A stretch of DNA of 64,000 nt from Oligoflexia bacterium (GCA_023701205.1 JAMPXJ010000019.1:1-64000), one strand, 5' to 3'. Shown: positions 17,086 to 26,859, numbered from the stretch's first letter. The notes: generated from the sequence alone by a model not told the origin. Translations and numbers: made by a program.

Positions 17086-17130
17086 ACTGGCAGCTTACTC
17101 AAAGAAAAGAGTTCTGCAAGGAATGAATAG

Positions 17131-19128
17131 TTGACTCAATCGGTTCAGTACTGTAGAACCTCCTTCGTGATTTGGGATTACGCTTCAAGAATTACGGTCG
17201 CGATTCTCTGTTTGAGCACCAGTGCCTGGGCGCGCGGTCCGCTTGAGCTGAGCTACTCGGACCCGGCTTTCCAGTCGGAGCCTGCGTTGCAGCAATTCCT
17301 CAGGGATCTCGAAGAGAGCCTGCCCGATAGTCTCAAGCAGCAGCTGGGGGGCAAGGTCAGGATCAGGTTCTCCCGGCTTCCCTCGGGCAAGGGCAAGGGG
17401 CTTGCGGCCCCGACCTGCTCGAAAGAAGAGTCCGCCCCCAGGGAAGGTGATGTTCATGGGTCCGTCGAGAAGATCGTCTACGGCAGCTCCAACGCCTGGA
17501 CGGCGCGGTTCAAGACCCGTGAAATCACTCTCAATTCCGGATTCCTGACCGAGATCCGCAAGGGGCGTCACGGTTCACGGGAATACCCCTGCGGTCATCG
17601 GAACTTCTACCGTCTGGCCTTGGGTACGGCGATACATGAGCTGGGACACATTTACGACATCGTCAACTCCCCGATTCCCACCGCGGCAGGAGGAGGGAGC
17701 GAGAGCGATTGGCCTTTCGAGGCGATCGGAGGCGCGAACGAGCGCCGGCCGCAACGGAGCGTTTCGGATCGCCCGGCTTATCTCGCGCTGACGGGCTTTG
17801 GGATGGGCTTGGCATCGATCCTGCCCCGCAGCCCGGATGCTTACGAGTACACGAATCCTTCGGAAAGCTTTGCCGTCAATCTCGAGTACTTCCTGCTTGA
17901 TCCGGAGTATGCCTGCCGTCGGCCGACGTTTCATTCTTTCTTCTCTCGGCATTTCGACTTCGTACCTCCTTCTGGGGATTGTCGCGTCAATACCCAGGCA
18001 CGCTTGGCCAGTTTCAATCCGGATGAAAACGTAACGGTCGAGCTCGATCCTGAGCGCGTCTATCAGGTCCATTACCTGCTGGCCGACAAAGGCGAGGAGA
18101 CCGCGAGCCGCTGGGGTCATGCCATGTACCGCCTGGCGCTCTGCGCTCCGGGCAGGGAGCTTGGACCGGACTGCCTGAAAGATGTTTCCCATCACGTCGT
18201 CGTCAGCTATCGGGCCAACATCGCGGGCCTGACCTTCAGCAGCGTTGGCGCGCTCCTCGGACAGTATCCTTCACAGATGTTCCTGTTGCGCTTCCTGGAC
18301 ACGATCTCCGAGTACACCCGGGGCGAGATGCGGGACGTGGTGAGCACGCCGCTCAAGCTCGATCGTGGGCAGGTCCGCGCTTTCATGCTGCGGGCGCTGG
18401 AGCAGCATTGGCAATACGCGGACCGATATTATTTCGTGACCAAGAATTGCGCGACGGAGAGCCTGGGATTCATCCAGGGCGCGCTCAATGAGCATCCCAT
18501 CGCGGCCGTGTCGCCGGGGATCATGCTCCCGAAAAAGCTGGCCAACCTGCTGGACGAGCAGGGGCTCTTGGATCGCCGCAATGCCCGGCTCTTCCCCTCG
18601 ATTCTCAGGGGCGCCGGGATCTCCTACGAGGCGTTGCAGGCTGCCGGCATCGCGCGCGGGCTCACGCTTCGCGAGTTCGTGGAGAACGGTACCGCCGCGG
18701 AACGCCTGGCCTACTTCGATTCGACCGCTCGGCGCGGAGCGCTTGCCCCTCACTTCATCGCTATCGAGATGCTCGCGCGAACCCGCCTCAAGCAGCTCAT
18801 GACCCAGGAAGCCATGACCTGGCTGCGGGACCACGGCGAGGAAGCGGAAAGCCCCCGGATCCGGCGACTCAACCAGCTTCAGAACTCGTTGATGCCGTGG
18901 AATCTCACGAAGCGCGGTTACGGAATCGCCCAACCCGCCGACCTCGTCGCTCCGGCGGAGATCCAAGCACTCTCGGTCGAGATGGCGGAACTGCTTCACG
19001 GTTCCCTCCAGCTCTTCGAGCGCCCGCTGGCGGCGCGACGCGAGCAGTTGCGCGCGATCGGAGAAAATATCCTGAAGTTTCTCTCGGAAGGCCGGGAGAT
19101 GTCCCCAAAAACCCAATTGAACCCATAG
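17131..19128 (+). CDS. exported DUF4105/Lnb N-terminal-like protein with HExxH metallopeptidase motif
   Basis: A 665-residue exported protein; first gene of a four-gene envelope operon. A signal-like segment ends STSAWA before RGPL. TTG 17131 has AAGGAA upstream at good spacing; GTG 17167 is an alternative. Residues 165-175 carry IHELGHIYDI (HELGH at 169-173), a zinc-peptidase motif. Residues ~310-455 match the DUF4105 (Lnb N-terminal periplasmic) pattern: VHYLLADKGEETASRWGHAMYRL and KNCATES with Cys440, the conserved Cys expected to be catalytic. The C-terminal ~200 residues are helical and unrecognised. So two potential active sites sit in one chain. Possible role in envelope or lipoprotein modification; not proven. 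Confidence 0.75.
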   Translation: MTQSVQYCRTSFVIWDYASRITVAILCLSTSAWARGPLELSYSDPAFQSEPALQQFLRDLEESLPDSLKQQLGGKVRIRFSRLPSGKGKGLAAPTCSKEESAPREGDVHGSVEKIVYGSSNAWTARFKTREITLNSGFLTEIRKGRHGSREYPCGHRNFYRLALGTAIHELGHIYDIVNSPIPTAAGGGSESDWPFEAIGGANERRPQRSVSDRPAYLALTGFGMGLASILPRSPDAYEYTNPSESFAVNLEYFLLDPEYACRRPTFHSFFSRHFDFVPPSGDCRVNTQARLASFNPDENVTVELDPERVYQVHYLLADKGEETASRWGHAMYRLALCAPGRELGPDCLKDVSHHVVVSYRANIAGLTFSSVGALLGQYPSQMFLLRFLDTISEYTRGEMRDVVSTPLKLDRGQVRAFMLRALEQHWQYADRYYFVTKNCATESLGFIQGALNEHPIAAVSPGIMLPKKLANLLDEQGLLDRRNARLFPSILRGAGISYEALQAAGIARGLTLREFVENGTAAERLAYFDSTARRGALAPHFIAIEMLARTRLKQLMTQEAMTWLRDHGEEAESPRIRRLNQLQNSLMPWNLTKRGYGIAQPADLVAPAEIQALSVEMAELLHGSLQLFERPLAARREQLRAIGENILKFLSEGREMSPKTQLNP

Positions 19129-19137
19129 GAGTATTCC

Positions 19138-19491
19138 ATGAAAAAATCGAAATACGCTGTTCCCGCAATGCTTGCCATGATGGTCCTCGGTAGCCAGGCT
19201 CACGCGTTGGAGGCCACGGTCCGCCTGATCGTGTCCCCCGTGGTGACTGTCGCGGCGCTGGTCGACCTGACGATTTTCGGTCCGACCGCGACGTCGGTGA
19301 ATCTAACGACGCCTCAGAAGGCCGCGATCGTGAACGCCCAGATGGACGCCGTCGAAGTGCTCAAGGGCGCTGAGGCCACCGAGGCGTTCCTTGCGGCGAA
19401 GGCCGCCCTGGAAGAGGCCACCGGCCAGCAGCTGGGTCAAGCCCAGGCTGCTTCGGGCATCATCGAAGCGGGCGTTCAACTCGAGAAGTAA
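19138..19491 (+). CDS. small periplasmic protein of unknown function
   Basis: A 117-residue protein starting 9 bp after the DUF4105 gene, with AGGAG upstream of ATG. A signal peptide (MKKSK, hydrophobic core, cleavage after AHA) is clear. The mature ~95 residues are Ala/Val/Thr-rich, first apolar (VRLIVSPVVTVAALVDLTIFG) and then a helical Ala/Glu/Gln region. No cysteine and no known domain. It may be a small chaperone-like or structural partner of the exported proteins on either side. Nothing in its sequence fixes a role. Confidence 0.7.
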   Translation: MKKSKYAVPAMLAMMVLGSQAHALEATVRLIVSPVVTVAALVDLTIFGPTATSVNLTTPQKAAIVNAQMDAVEVLKGAEATEAFLAAKAALEEATGQQLGQAQAASGIIEAGVQLEK

Positions 19492-19568
19492 CACTCATTC
19501 GGGGTGCTGATTCGGCACCAGGGCGAAGAGAGCCCGGGCTCAGGCACCTCAACGGAAAAGGAGAATCC

Positions 19569-20444
19569 ATGAATTCAAGGGTTTCAGCATGGCATGAGAG
19601 CTGCTTACTGCCGACGCGGAGAATTCAAGTGCGCGGCTCTCGTTTCATTGCGGCAATCCTGGTGATTCAGTTGGGCTGGACAGGCCTCCTCCTCGCCGAA
19701 GCTTCGGCGAGCGAGGAGCGCCTCGGCCTGGCCCTCGATCTTGGGGTCTCTTCGAGTTTCCACGAGCTCAAGAGCGCCGATCACAGCTCGGACGCCACGC
19801 TGACCCTGGCGCCCTCCTATCGCCTCAGCGAAGATCTCACCCTGGGCGCGAAGCTCGGCGCCAAAAAAGAGCTCGAAAACGAGCTCAAAGCCGATCTCTC
19901 GGACACGAAGCTTTCGCTGGCCCATGCGGCCATCACGCTCAATCCCTACCTTTCGATCGCGCCCGCTCTCGGAGGGACGCTCGCCACCAGCCGCGAGTCC
20001 ATCCGCAAGAACTCGCTGCGCGGGGCGGTCTCGGCGGGCGAGACCTTGGTGCTCGATCTCTCGCGCGCCGGGCTTCCGGCGCTCAGCATCTCGAACACCA
20101 CGCGGCTCACGCGCTCCTTCCACGAGTTCAAGACCGCGCGGACCGGGGCTTCCAATACGGCGCTCTCGCTGCTCAACATGGTCTCGGCGGATTACGCGCT
20201 GACGGACCGGCTCACGCTGGGCGCCTCGTTCAGCCGCGGCATCGGGCGCACCTATGACGGAGCGCTCAAGCATAATTTCGAGTTCTACGAAGCCGTGACC
20301 TACCGGGCGACGCCCGCGCTCGCGCTCTCGGTCGCCCTGAGCAACGAGGGGAATGCCTACAAGGAAAACGGCCGCGACTCGGCCGTGTCGCTCTTCAGCC
20401 GCGACGACGCCTCGTTTTTGACTTCGATGAAACTGGTCTTTTGA
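19569..20444 (+). CDS. outer-membrane beta-barrel-like protein
   Basis: A 291-residue protein with AAAGGAG before ATG 19569. The N-terminus has a long n-region before the hydrophobic core (FIAAILVIQLGWTGLLLA, cleavage after ASA); GTG 19629 would give a more normal signal peptide. The mature part is a succession of ~10-residue amphipathic strands such as LALDLGVSSSFHEL, LTLAPSYRLSEDLTLGAKLG and RLTLGASFSRGIGRTY, and ends in Phe, as outer-membrane barrels do. Strand count suggests 10-12 strands. It lies between the small periplasmic protein and the lipoprotein metalloprotease, in the same direction. Confidence 0.75.
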   Translation: MNSRVSAWHESCLLPTRRIQVRGSRFIAAILVIQLGWTGLLLAEASASEERLGLALDLGVSSSFHELKSADHSSDATLTLAPSYRLSEDLTLGAKLGAKKELENELKADLSDTKLSLAHAAITLNPYLSIAPALGGTLATSRESIRKNSLRGAVSAGETLVLDLSRAGLPALSISNTTRLTRSFHEFKTARTGASNTALSLLNMVSADYALTDRLTLGASFSRGIGRTYDGALKHNFEFYEAVTYRATPALALSVALSNEGNAYKENGRDSAVSLFSRDDASFLTSMKLVF

Positions 20445-20458
20445 GAAAGGGAACGAAG

Positions 20459-23400
20459 ATGAAGAAAATGACATCGCCGGAATTCGACACGATCAAGCAG
20501 GGGCTTCCCGCCCTCGTTCCCGCGCTCCTGGGCCTGCTGGCCCTGGGCACGCTCGGCGGCTGCGCCAAGGACCGCCCCTACGAGGAGCTGCTCAAGGAGC
20601 AGGTCGAAAGCAAATCCGTGATCTCCGACGGGCTCTATCTCTATGAGGTCTCGCAGATGGAGAGCTCCCGCTCCTCGACGATCTCGCGCCCGATGACCCT
20701 GGGCCAGGAAAAGCTCGTCCGCCTGCGCTTCACCGAGAAGAGCCTCGACGTGGTCGAGATCGACTCGGACGCGCGCTTCGCACATAACATCACTAACGGC
20801 AAGCTCGTGCTGAGTATCCCGGTGGAGCACCTGGAATACCGCTGCGCCGAGAACTCGGTGGGCGAGTGCTCCAACAAGGAAGAGGAGAATTCCAAGATCA
20901 CCTGGGAAAAACGCTCGAAGTTCAAGCCGGGGCTCGATGGCCTGAAGGTCGCCGAGCTCAACACGCTCCCGACCCAGATCGGCAAGCTCTTCGGCGAGGA
21001 ATGCGCCTCGGAGATCAGCTCGCGGCCGCTCGGCGCGAAGTTCGAGCAGGACGCGATCAATATCGCGGTCGAACGCACCTTCAGCATGAATCTGGAGTGT
21101 GCCGGGAGCCTCGAGTCGCTGAGTGACCTGACCTTTTCCGAGGTGCATCACTACTCGCTGGCGCGCCTGGACTCGGTCGCCTCGAAGGACTACCAGCCGG
21201 TGCTCTATCCCGAGTCCGACCAGAACAGCTTCGGCTTCTTCACGACGACCCGCAAAGAGCTCTCGGTCGATAACCTCGACCGCGCCGCGGGCGAGAAGAC
21301 GTTCCTGAACCGCTGGAACCCGGCGCGCAAGGAGCTGACCTACTATCTGACGGACAACTTCTACAAGCCGGAGAACGCGGTCGTGCTCGGTGCCACGCGC
21401 AAGGCGGTGGGCGCGATCAACGACGCGCTCGCGAAAGCGGGCGTGGGCTTCCGGATGAACCTGAGCGAGGAGCGCGGCAAGAGCGCCGGCGATCTCCGCA
21501 ACAGCATGATCGTCATGGTCGAGGATCCCCCGGCTCTGGGCCTGCTCGGCTACGGCCCGTCGGTCACGAACCCGCTGACCGGCGAGATCGTGAGCGGCCG
21601 CACGGTCATGTATCTCGGCGTGATCAAGCAGACGATCCGCCGGACTTACGAGGAGATCCGCAAGGCGCGCGCCGAGGAGAAGGTCGCAAGGGCCAAAGCG
21701 GCGCTCAAGGCGGCCGCGGAGGCCGCGCAGGCCGCGCCGATCGACCTGGGCACGGGCATCAAGTTCCGCCCTGCCGCCGGCCGGCTCTCTCGCGTGAACC
21801 TCGCCGAGGTCAAGGCGCTGGTGCGGGATTACACGAAGAACCGCTCGGGTGAGGCGGACCTGCGGTCCAAGCTCCGCAACGCGGAGAAGGATTGCTTCTA
21901 CTCGGCCGACGAGTTCAACTTCTCCGAAGCCGTGACCAAGGGCCTGCAGGAGCAGCTCGGAGAGGGCGACCTTCGCCCCTGGGAAGAGCTGAGCGAAGCC
22001 GAGCGCGCGAAGGCGCTCGATGTCCTGGTGCCCTACGTCTGGGTACCCACGCTCGTGCACGAGCTTGGCCACAACCTGGGCCTGAGGCACAACTTCCAGG
22101 GCTCCGAGGACCAGGAGAACTTCTACACCGCCGAGGAGCTCGCCAAGATGGGCAGCGAGGGTGAGATTCCCTACAGCTCCGTGATGGATTACGCCGCGCG
22201 GACGCTCAACGAGCTTCACACGATGGGCAAGTACGACGTCGCGGCGCTGCGCTTCGGTTACCAGCGCCAGGTGGAGCTCAAGGACGGCAGCCTGACGGGA
22301 GTTCCCGCGACCCTGACCGCCCTCAAGGGCGAGCTGGCCGGCGGTGAGGACGCGCTCAAGCCTTATGGCTTCTGCACGGACGAGCATGTCGATCTCAACG
22401 CGGGGTGCAAGCGCTTCGACGAAGGCACGAACTTGGCCGACATCGCGCGCTTCCAGATCCGGATGTATGAGGAACGGTATTCGTTGCGCAACTTCCGTAA
22501 CGGCGCGCGCAACTTCAGCCTGAATGGCGATGCCGGCTACGCCTCGCGCATCGAGGACACCTTCTACAACCTGCGGCTCTTCCTCGAGGTGCGCGATAAG
22601 ATCCAGGCGCGCTTCCCGAGCCTGACCGAGAAGGAGTGGGCGGAGATCCCGTTCCTCAAGGATCTGGACGAGGCCGTGCAGGTCACGTCGGACTTCTTCC
22701 TGCGGGTGATCGGCACTCCCGACGTCCACTGCGTGGCCGTGTCGCTGGAGAACCCCGAGAACATCGAGCTGGTGAAGCTTTCGACCGTATCGGAGGCTGT
22801 CGGCTGCTATGATCCGGAGTTCCTCGCGCTTGCCAAGCAGGCGGGTTTCATGATCCTGGGCCAAGGCGGCAAGTCCCTGCATTCGCGCAAGGCTCCCTCG
22901 AACCCGAGCCCGTACGCCGACCAGATCGACGTGCGCGGAATCTGGATCGACAAGCTCCTGGCCGAGCGCTTCCTCCTCGGTCGCGAGCTCGGCATCAGCC
23001 TGCTCGACGAGACCAAAGGGAGCTTCCTCGAATACAAGGACACCGGAGCGAAGCTCAAGAAGCTGCTCTCGGGCATCGCGACGATGAAGCTCGAGGGAAC
23101 GCTGCAGCTGACCTTCGAGAGCGGAAATCAGGAGGAGATCCCCTTCGTGCAGCCGCTGGAGATCAAGGACCAGCTCATCTCGCGCAAGCCTGAGTCGGTC
23201 CGCCGCGCGCTGGGATTGCCCAAGGGCGACACCTTGCTCGGGCGGGAGCTGATCCGTACGGTGATGAGCGAGGTGCCGCACATGCTCGCGGGCTCGGGCG
23301 CCGAGGCTTTCGCCGACACGTTCCGGGTGGCTTCGTTCCTGCCGCATGAGCTGAGCCGGACGCCCAAGGACTTCCGGAAGGCGGAGCACGGCAAGAGGAC

Positions 23401-23746
23401 CTTCGTGGCGCTCCCGCAGAACGTGATCGCCTGGTCGGTCCTCGAGGAGCTCGAGGCGGTGCGGACGCTGTCGAAGGTGGAACCCAAGCGCCTGGCCGAG
23501 CTTCTGACCGGACCGGCCAAGCCGGCCGACTCTGAAGGCGGCGCGGCCCAGCCCGGCAATGCCGAATCCGGCACGGAGGGCGCCCAGCCTCCGAAGGCGG
23601 AACCGAAGCCGGAACTCACGGCCGAGGAAAAGGCGGCGCTCGAGCTTCCGCCGGTCCTGCTCCTGAAGTTCCTCAAGGGCCAGCTTCAGTCGGAGGACAC
23701 CTACGGTCTCATCCTCGAGCAGGTGCTCGCGCCGGCTAATCCGTAA
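20459..23746 (+). CDS. large zinc metalloprotease lipoprotein (gluzincin-like, HExxHxxGxxH)
   Basis: A 1095-residue lipoprotein: the N-terminal hydrophobic stretch ends LGTLGGC with the acylated Cys at about residue 35. The extended zinc motif HELGHNLGLRHN occupies residues 534-545; His-Glu-xx-His-xx-Gly-xx-His is the metzincin-type arrangement, and SSVMDYAARTLNE ~40 residues later supplies the Met-turn-like SVMDY. This matches the large DUF4953/DUF5117 zinc-dependent metalloprotease group. ATG 20459 has AAAGGGAACG upstream; TTG 20441 is less likely. A coiled, Ala/Lys-rich segment lies near residues 400-425 and an acidic Pro/Ala linker near 1020-1055. The 3' end overlaps the convergent helicase gene by 11 bp. 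Probably a surface or periplasmic protease. Confidence 0.85.
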   Translation: MKKMTSPEFDTIKQGLPALVPALLGLLALGTLGGCAKDRPYEELLKEQVESKSVISDGLYLYEVSQMESSRSSTISRPMTLGQEKLVRLRFTEKSLDVVEIDSDARFAHNITNGKLVLSIPVEHLEYRCAENSVGECSNKEEENSKITWEKRSKFKPGLDGLKVAELNTLPTQIGKLFGEECASEISSRPLGAKFEQDAINIAVERTFSMNLECAGSLESLSDLTFSEVHHYSLARLDSVASKDYQPVLYPESDQNSFGFFTTTRKELSVDNLDRAAGEKTFLNRWNPARKELTYYLTDNFYKPENAVVLGATRKAVGAINDALAKAGVGFRMNLSEERGKSAGDLRNSMIVMVEDPPALGLLGYGPSVTNPLTGEIVSGRTVMYLGVIKQTIRRTYEEIRKARAEEKVARAKAALKAAAEAAQAAPIDLGTGIKFRPAAGRLSRVNLAEVKALVRDYTKNRSGEADLRSKLRNAEKDCFYSADEFNFSEAVTKGLQEQLGEGDLRPWEELSEAERAKALDVLVPYVWVPTLVHELGHNLGLRHNFQGSEDQENFYTAEELAKMGSEGEIPYSSVMDYAARTLNELHTMGKYDVAALRFGYQRQVELKDGSLTGVPATLTALKGELAGGEDALKPYGFCTDEHVDLNAGCKRFDEGTNLADIARFQIRMYEERYSLRNFRNGARNFSLNGDAGYASRIEDTFYNLRLFLEVRDKIQARFPSLTEKEWAEIPFLKDLDEAVQVTSDFFLRVIGTPDVHCVAVSLENPENIELVKLSTVSEAVGCYDPEFLALAKQAGFMILGQGGKSLHSRKAPSNPSPYADQIDVRGIWIDKLLAERFLLGRELGISLLDETKGSFLEYKDTGAKLKKLLSGIATMKLEGTLQLTFESGNQEEIPFVQPLEIKDQLISRKPESVRRALGLPKGDTLLGRELIRTVMSEVPHMLAGSGAEAFADTFRVASFLPHELSRTPKDFRKAEHGKRTFVALPQNVIAWSVLEELEAVRTLSKVEPKRLAELLTGPAKPADSEGGAAQPGNAESGTEGAQPPKAEPKPELTAEEKAALELPPVLLLKFLKGQLQSEDTYGLILEQVLAPANP

Positions 23747-26744
23747 CGGTCGTTTCTGTACTCGTGGCCTCGGCCGGGGTCTCTTCGGAAGCCTCGGCCG
23801 AGCCGCTTTCGGGGGTGAGGAGCTCGAGCAGCTCTTTTCTTGAGAATGCCTTGAGCCCGAGCGAGGATTCCTCGATCAGGGCGCCGGAGAGCTGGATCTT
23901 CGATTCGATGATGCTGGCGATGCGGTCCTCGACCGAGCCCGGGATCTGGAGCTTGAAGACCTGAACGCCTCGGGTCTGGCCGAAGCGGTGGAGCCGGTCG
24001 GTAGCCTGGTTCTCCTTGGCCGGGTTCCACCAGCGGTCGAAATGGATGCAGACGCTCGCCGACGTGAGATCGATGCCCAGGCCGCCGGCAAGCAGGCTGC
24101 AGAGGAAAACCTTGCACTCGGGGTCGCGCGAGAAGAGCTCCAGGCGCGCGCCGCGATCCGGGGTGTCCCCGCGCAGCTCGGTATAGCCGATGCCCTGGGA
24201 TTTCAGGTGATGGCCGATGAGGTCCATCATCCCGAGATACTGGCTGAAGACGACGACCTTGAGATTCGAGCCCAGCGCCTCGTTCAGAAGCTCGTCGAAG
24301 GTCTCCCACTTGCCGGTTTCGGCGGGATCGAGCGCGCCGGCCTTCTTGACCTTGCCCGAGGTGAGGTCCGCGAGCTTCGGATGATCGCAGATCTGCTTGA
24401 GCCGCGTGAGCAGCGCGAGGATGTTGGCGTAGTCGATCTTCTGGCCCGCGACGATGTTGGCGCGGACTTGCGTGGCCTCGGCGCCGTTGAGGCAGTCGCG
24501 GTAAGCCTTGCGCTGGATGGGCGTCATCTCGCAGGCGACGACTTCCTCGATTTTCTCGGGCAGCTCCTTGAGCACCTTGGCCTTCGTGCGGCGGAGGAGG
24601 AAGGGCGAGACGAGTCGCTTGAGCGCCTCGGCCTGGAGGTCGGTCGGAACCTCGCGGCCCCAGCCATAGAGGCGCTTGAAGCGGGGAAGCGACCCCAGGT
24701 AGCCCGGCAGCAGGAATTCCATCAGCGACCACAGATCCGTGGCCTGGTTCTCCACCGGCGTGCCGGTCATGGCGATGCGGAAGCGGCTCTTGAGCATACG
24801 CGAGGCGCGCGAGCTGATCGTGGAGGCGTTCTTGATGGCCTGGGCCTCGTCGAGCACGACGACGTGCCACTGGCGTTCGCGCAGCTCGGGCGCGCGGTGG
24901 AGGATGCCGTAGGTCGTGAGCACGATATCGACGCCTGACGTGGGCAGCGTGCGACCGCTGCCATGGAAGACGTGCCAGCGCAGGCCGGTGTCGTACTTCT
25001 TGAGCTTCTGGATCCAGGCCGCGATGACCGAGGTCGGGGCGACCACGAGCGTGGGCTCGCGCACGGACTTCATGCCTTTGACGCCCGCCTTGGGAGCGGC
25101 GGCCTTCTTCACGAGCTTGCGCTCGGGCGCTTTGGTCGTGTTTTTTGCCGTCTTTTTCGCGCCTTTTGCCGCGGGCGCCGCGGCTGGGGCTTCGGCGGCT
25201 TCCGAGGAGCCGGGGCTTTTGCGATAGATCGTGCTCAGGAGCGCCAGCACCTGGTGGGTCTTGCCCAGGCCCATCTCGTCGGCGAGCAGGGCGGCCAGGC
25301 CGCGGTGATAAAGGCTCCAGAGCCAGCTCAAGCCGTTTTCCTGGTAGGCGCGCAGCTCGAAGCCGTAATCGATCTTGGGCAGCGAGGCGATCTTCTTCTG
25401 CTCGAAGGTCTTGCGCCACTCGTGGAACTCCGTCCAGTTGGGGTCGACCTCGAGCTGGTCGGCGCCGAGCTCCAGGCTCAGGCGGTAGGCGGCGATCGGA
25501 TGCAGCGGGTTCTGGGCGTCGTCGGCGAGGCTGCCGCGCGCGGCGGCGCCGATGGGCGCGCCTTCCTCCTCGGATGCGGCCACGCCGCTGCGGTTGGCGT
25601 AGCGCTGCAGGTCGATCAGCGACATGCTGAAGCGGAAGATCTTGTCGTCCCGCCAGACGTAATGGGCACTCAGTCGGCCCTGCTTCTCGAGCTCCTCGAG
25701 CTCCTCGGAGGTGAGCCGCACCGAGGCGCTCGCGAAGACGTAGGAAAGGCCGCGCGTCTTGTCGCCCTTCTCGCCGATCTTGAGCGAGGTGAGCTTGAGC
25801 GGCGTCGGCTCGACATGCACGTTGACGTTGCGATCGAAGACGATCTGGTCGCGGTTGCGGTGGGTGAGGAGCTTGCCCAGGTTCTCGAGCGCCTGCTGGC
25901 CTTGGTAGATCACCTTGGCCGTGTCCAGGCGCTGAATGAAGCTCGCCTCGGTGTCGCTGGTCTCGGCCGGCGTGAGCACCCGGATCAGGACGCCGTGCGA
26001 GGTCTTCCAGATGCCCGGCTCCGGCTGCCGCGAGAGGTAGGTGAGGGTATTGACCTGGATCGTCTTGGTGATCGGATCGATGTAGCGGATGCCCGACTCG
26101 ACGGTGAGGGCCGCGAAAACCTTGCCCTGGATGATCCCGCGGACGTGCAGCACAGGCTCGCCGATGATGGCCTGCTTGGAACTCTTGGACTCATGGCTTT
26201 CCTGCTTGGAGTACTCGAGCAGGGCAGCGGCTTCGACCAGGGTGACGGGAATGGAGAAAGGGTTGCCCGAGAGGTCCTTGCCCTGGATGGAGCCCATCAT
26301 GAGGTCCCGCCGCACGACATAGGTGGAGGTGGCCAGGAAAGGATGGGCTTGAAAAAGCTTGCGAAGGCGACCGTCTCCGGCGGCCTTCTGAGCATTGCGG
26401 AGTCCCAGCTGGTCGTCCGAAGGGGCGATTCCATGCTGGCTGCTCTTGACGCCGGCGCGCAGCAGGCTTCCGCGCTCGACCATCCAGATGGCGAGGGCCG
26501 CCACGTGCTTGCAATGGGTCTCGTACTGCCGATGCGCAGGGCAGGAGCATTTCGAGCTGAAAATCGTCCCACGCGCCATCACGATGGCGGTTTCATAGGC
26601 TTCTCTTCCGCTGCCCTGCACCTTGCCGGAGAGGTTGTCTCCATCGAGCTTGACGTCTTTGACGCGCTGTTCGCGGAAATAAATCTGGCCCCGCTTCCAG
26701 CTGGCTTGGGTGAACTCGCGTTTGATCTGGGTGTAAAAAAGCAT
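23736..26744 (-). CDS. SNF2-family DNA/RNA helicase with SWIM zinc finger
   Basis: A 1002-residue protein. An N-terminal SWIM zinc finger has Cys66-x-Cys68 ... Cys78-x-His80 and likely binds nucleic acid or protein. The middle ~400 residues have no firm match. The SNF2 ATPase begins near 460 with LRAYQENGLSWLW; Walker A is DEMGLGKT (Lys495) and Walker B is VVLDEAQ. Helicase C motifs follow: VVFSQYLGMMDLI, GDTPDRGARLELF, SLLAGGLGIDLTSA, DRWWNPAKENQATDR. An Ala/Lys-rich basic loop interrupts the ATPase after motif I. It probably remodels protein-DNA or transcription complexes, as HepA/RapA relatives do. No restriction partner is adjacent. Confidence 0.9.
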   Translation of the reverse strand: MLFYTQIKREFTQASWKRGQIYFREQRVKDVKLDGDNLSGKVQGSGREAYETAIVMARGTIFSSKCSCPAHRQYETHCKHVAALAIWMVERGSLLRAGVKSSQHGIAPSDDQLGLRNAQKAAGDGRLRKLFQAHPFLATSTYVVRRDLMMGSIQGKDLSGNPFSIPVTLVEAAALLEYSKQESHESKSSKQAIIGEPVLHVRGIIQGKVFAALTVESGIRYIDPITKTIQVNTLTYLSRQPEPGIWKTSHGVLIRVLTPAETSDTEASFIQRLDTAKVIYQGQQALENLGKLLTHRNRDQIVFDRNVNVHVEPTPLKLTSLKIGEKGDKTRGLSYVFASASVRLTSEELEELEKQGRLSAHYVWRDDKIFRFSMSLIDLQRYANRSGVAASEEEGAPIGAAARGSLADDAQNPLHPIAAYRLSLELGADQLEVDPNWTEFHEWRKTFEQKKIASLPKIDYGFELRAYQENGLSWLWSLYHRGLAALLADEMGLGKTHQVLALLSTIYRKSPGSSEAAEAPAAAPAAKGAKKTAKNTTKAPERKLVKKAAAPKAGVKGMKSVREPTLVVAPTSVIAAWIQKLKKYDTGLRWHVFHGSGRTLPTSGVDIVLTTYGILHRAPELRERQWHVVVLDEAQAIKNASTISSRASRMLKSRFRIAMTGTPVENQATDLWSLMEFLLPGYLGSLPRFKRLYGWGREVPTDLQAEALKRLVSPFLLRRTKAKVLKELPEKIEEVVACEMTPIQRKAYRDCLNGAEATQVRANIVAGQKIDYANILALLTRLKQICDHPKLADLTSGKVKKAGALDPAETGKWETFDELLNEALGSNLKVVVFSQYLGMMDLIGHHLKSQGIGYTELRGDTPDRGARLELFSRDPECKVFLCSLLAGGLGIDLTSASVCIHFDRWWNPAKENQATDRLHRFGQTRGVQVFKLQIPGSVEDRIASIIESKIQLSGALIEESSLGLKAFSRKELLELLTPESGSAEASEETPAEATSTETTVTD

Positions 26745-26830
26745 TTTAGGTAATCGACCCCAACGAGCGAGGCAGTATAACAGAGATTTCAGGGGTTAAA
26801 AGCAAATCCTCGATTTAAGCCGGTTTTTGT

Positions 26831-26858
26831 CTGATGGGCGGCGCGTTCGGCCCATCAG
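26831..26858. repeat. inverted repeat upstream of thrA
   Basis: Perfect 9-bp inverted repeat CTGATGGGC / GCCCATCAG with a 10-nt loop. It ends 1 bp before the candidate -35 of thrA, so it could be an operator. No T tract follows on either strand, which argues against a terminator. Confidence 0.5.
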
Positions 26859-26859
26859 G

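Noticed and set aside
20357..23389. 1010-residue minus-strand open frame over the metalloprotease
   Set aside because: Low-complexity Arg/Leu/Glu composition, no domain, and the sense gene has a full zinc motif and lipobox.
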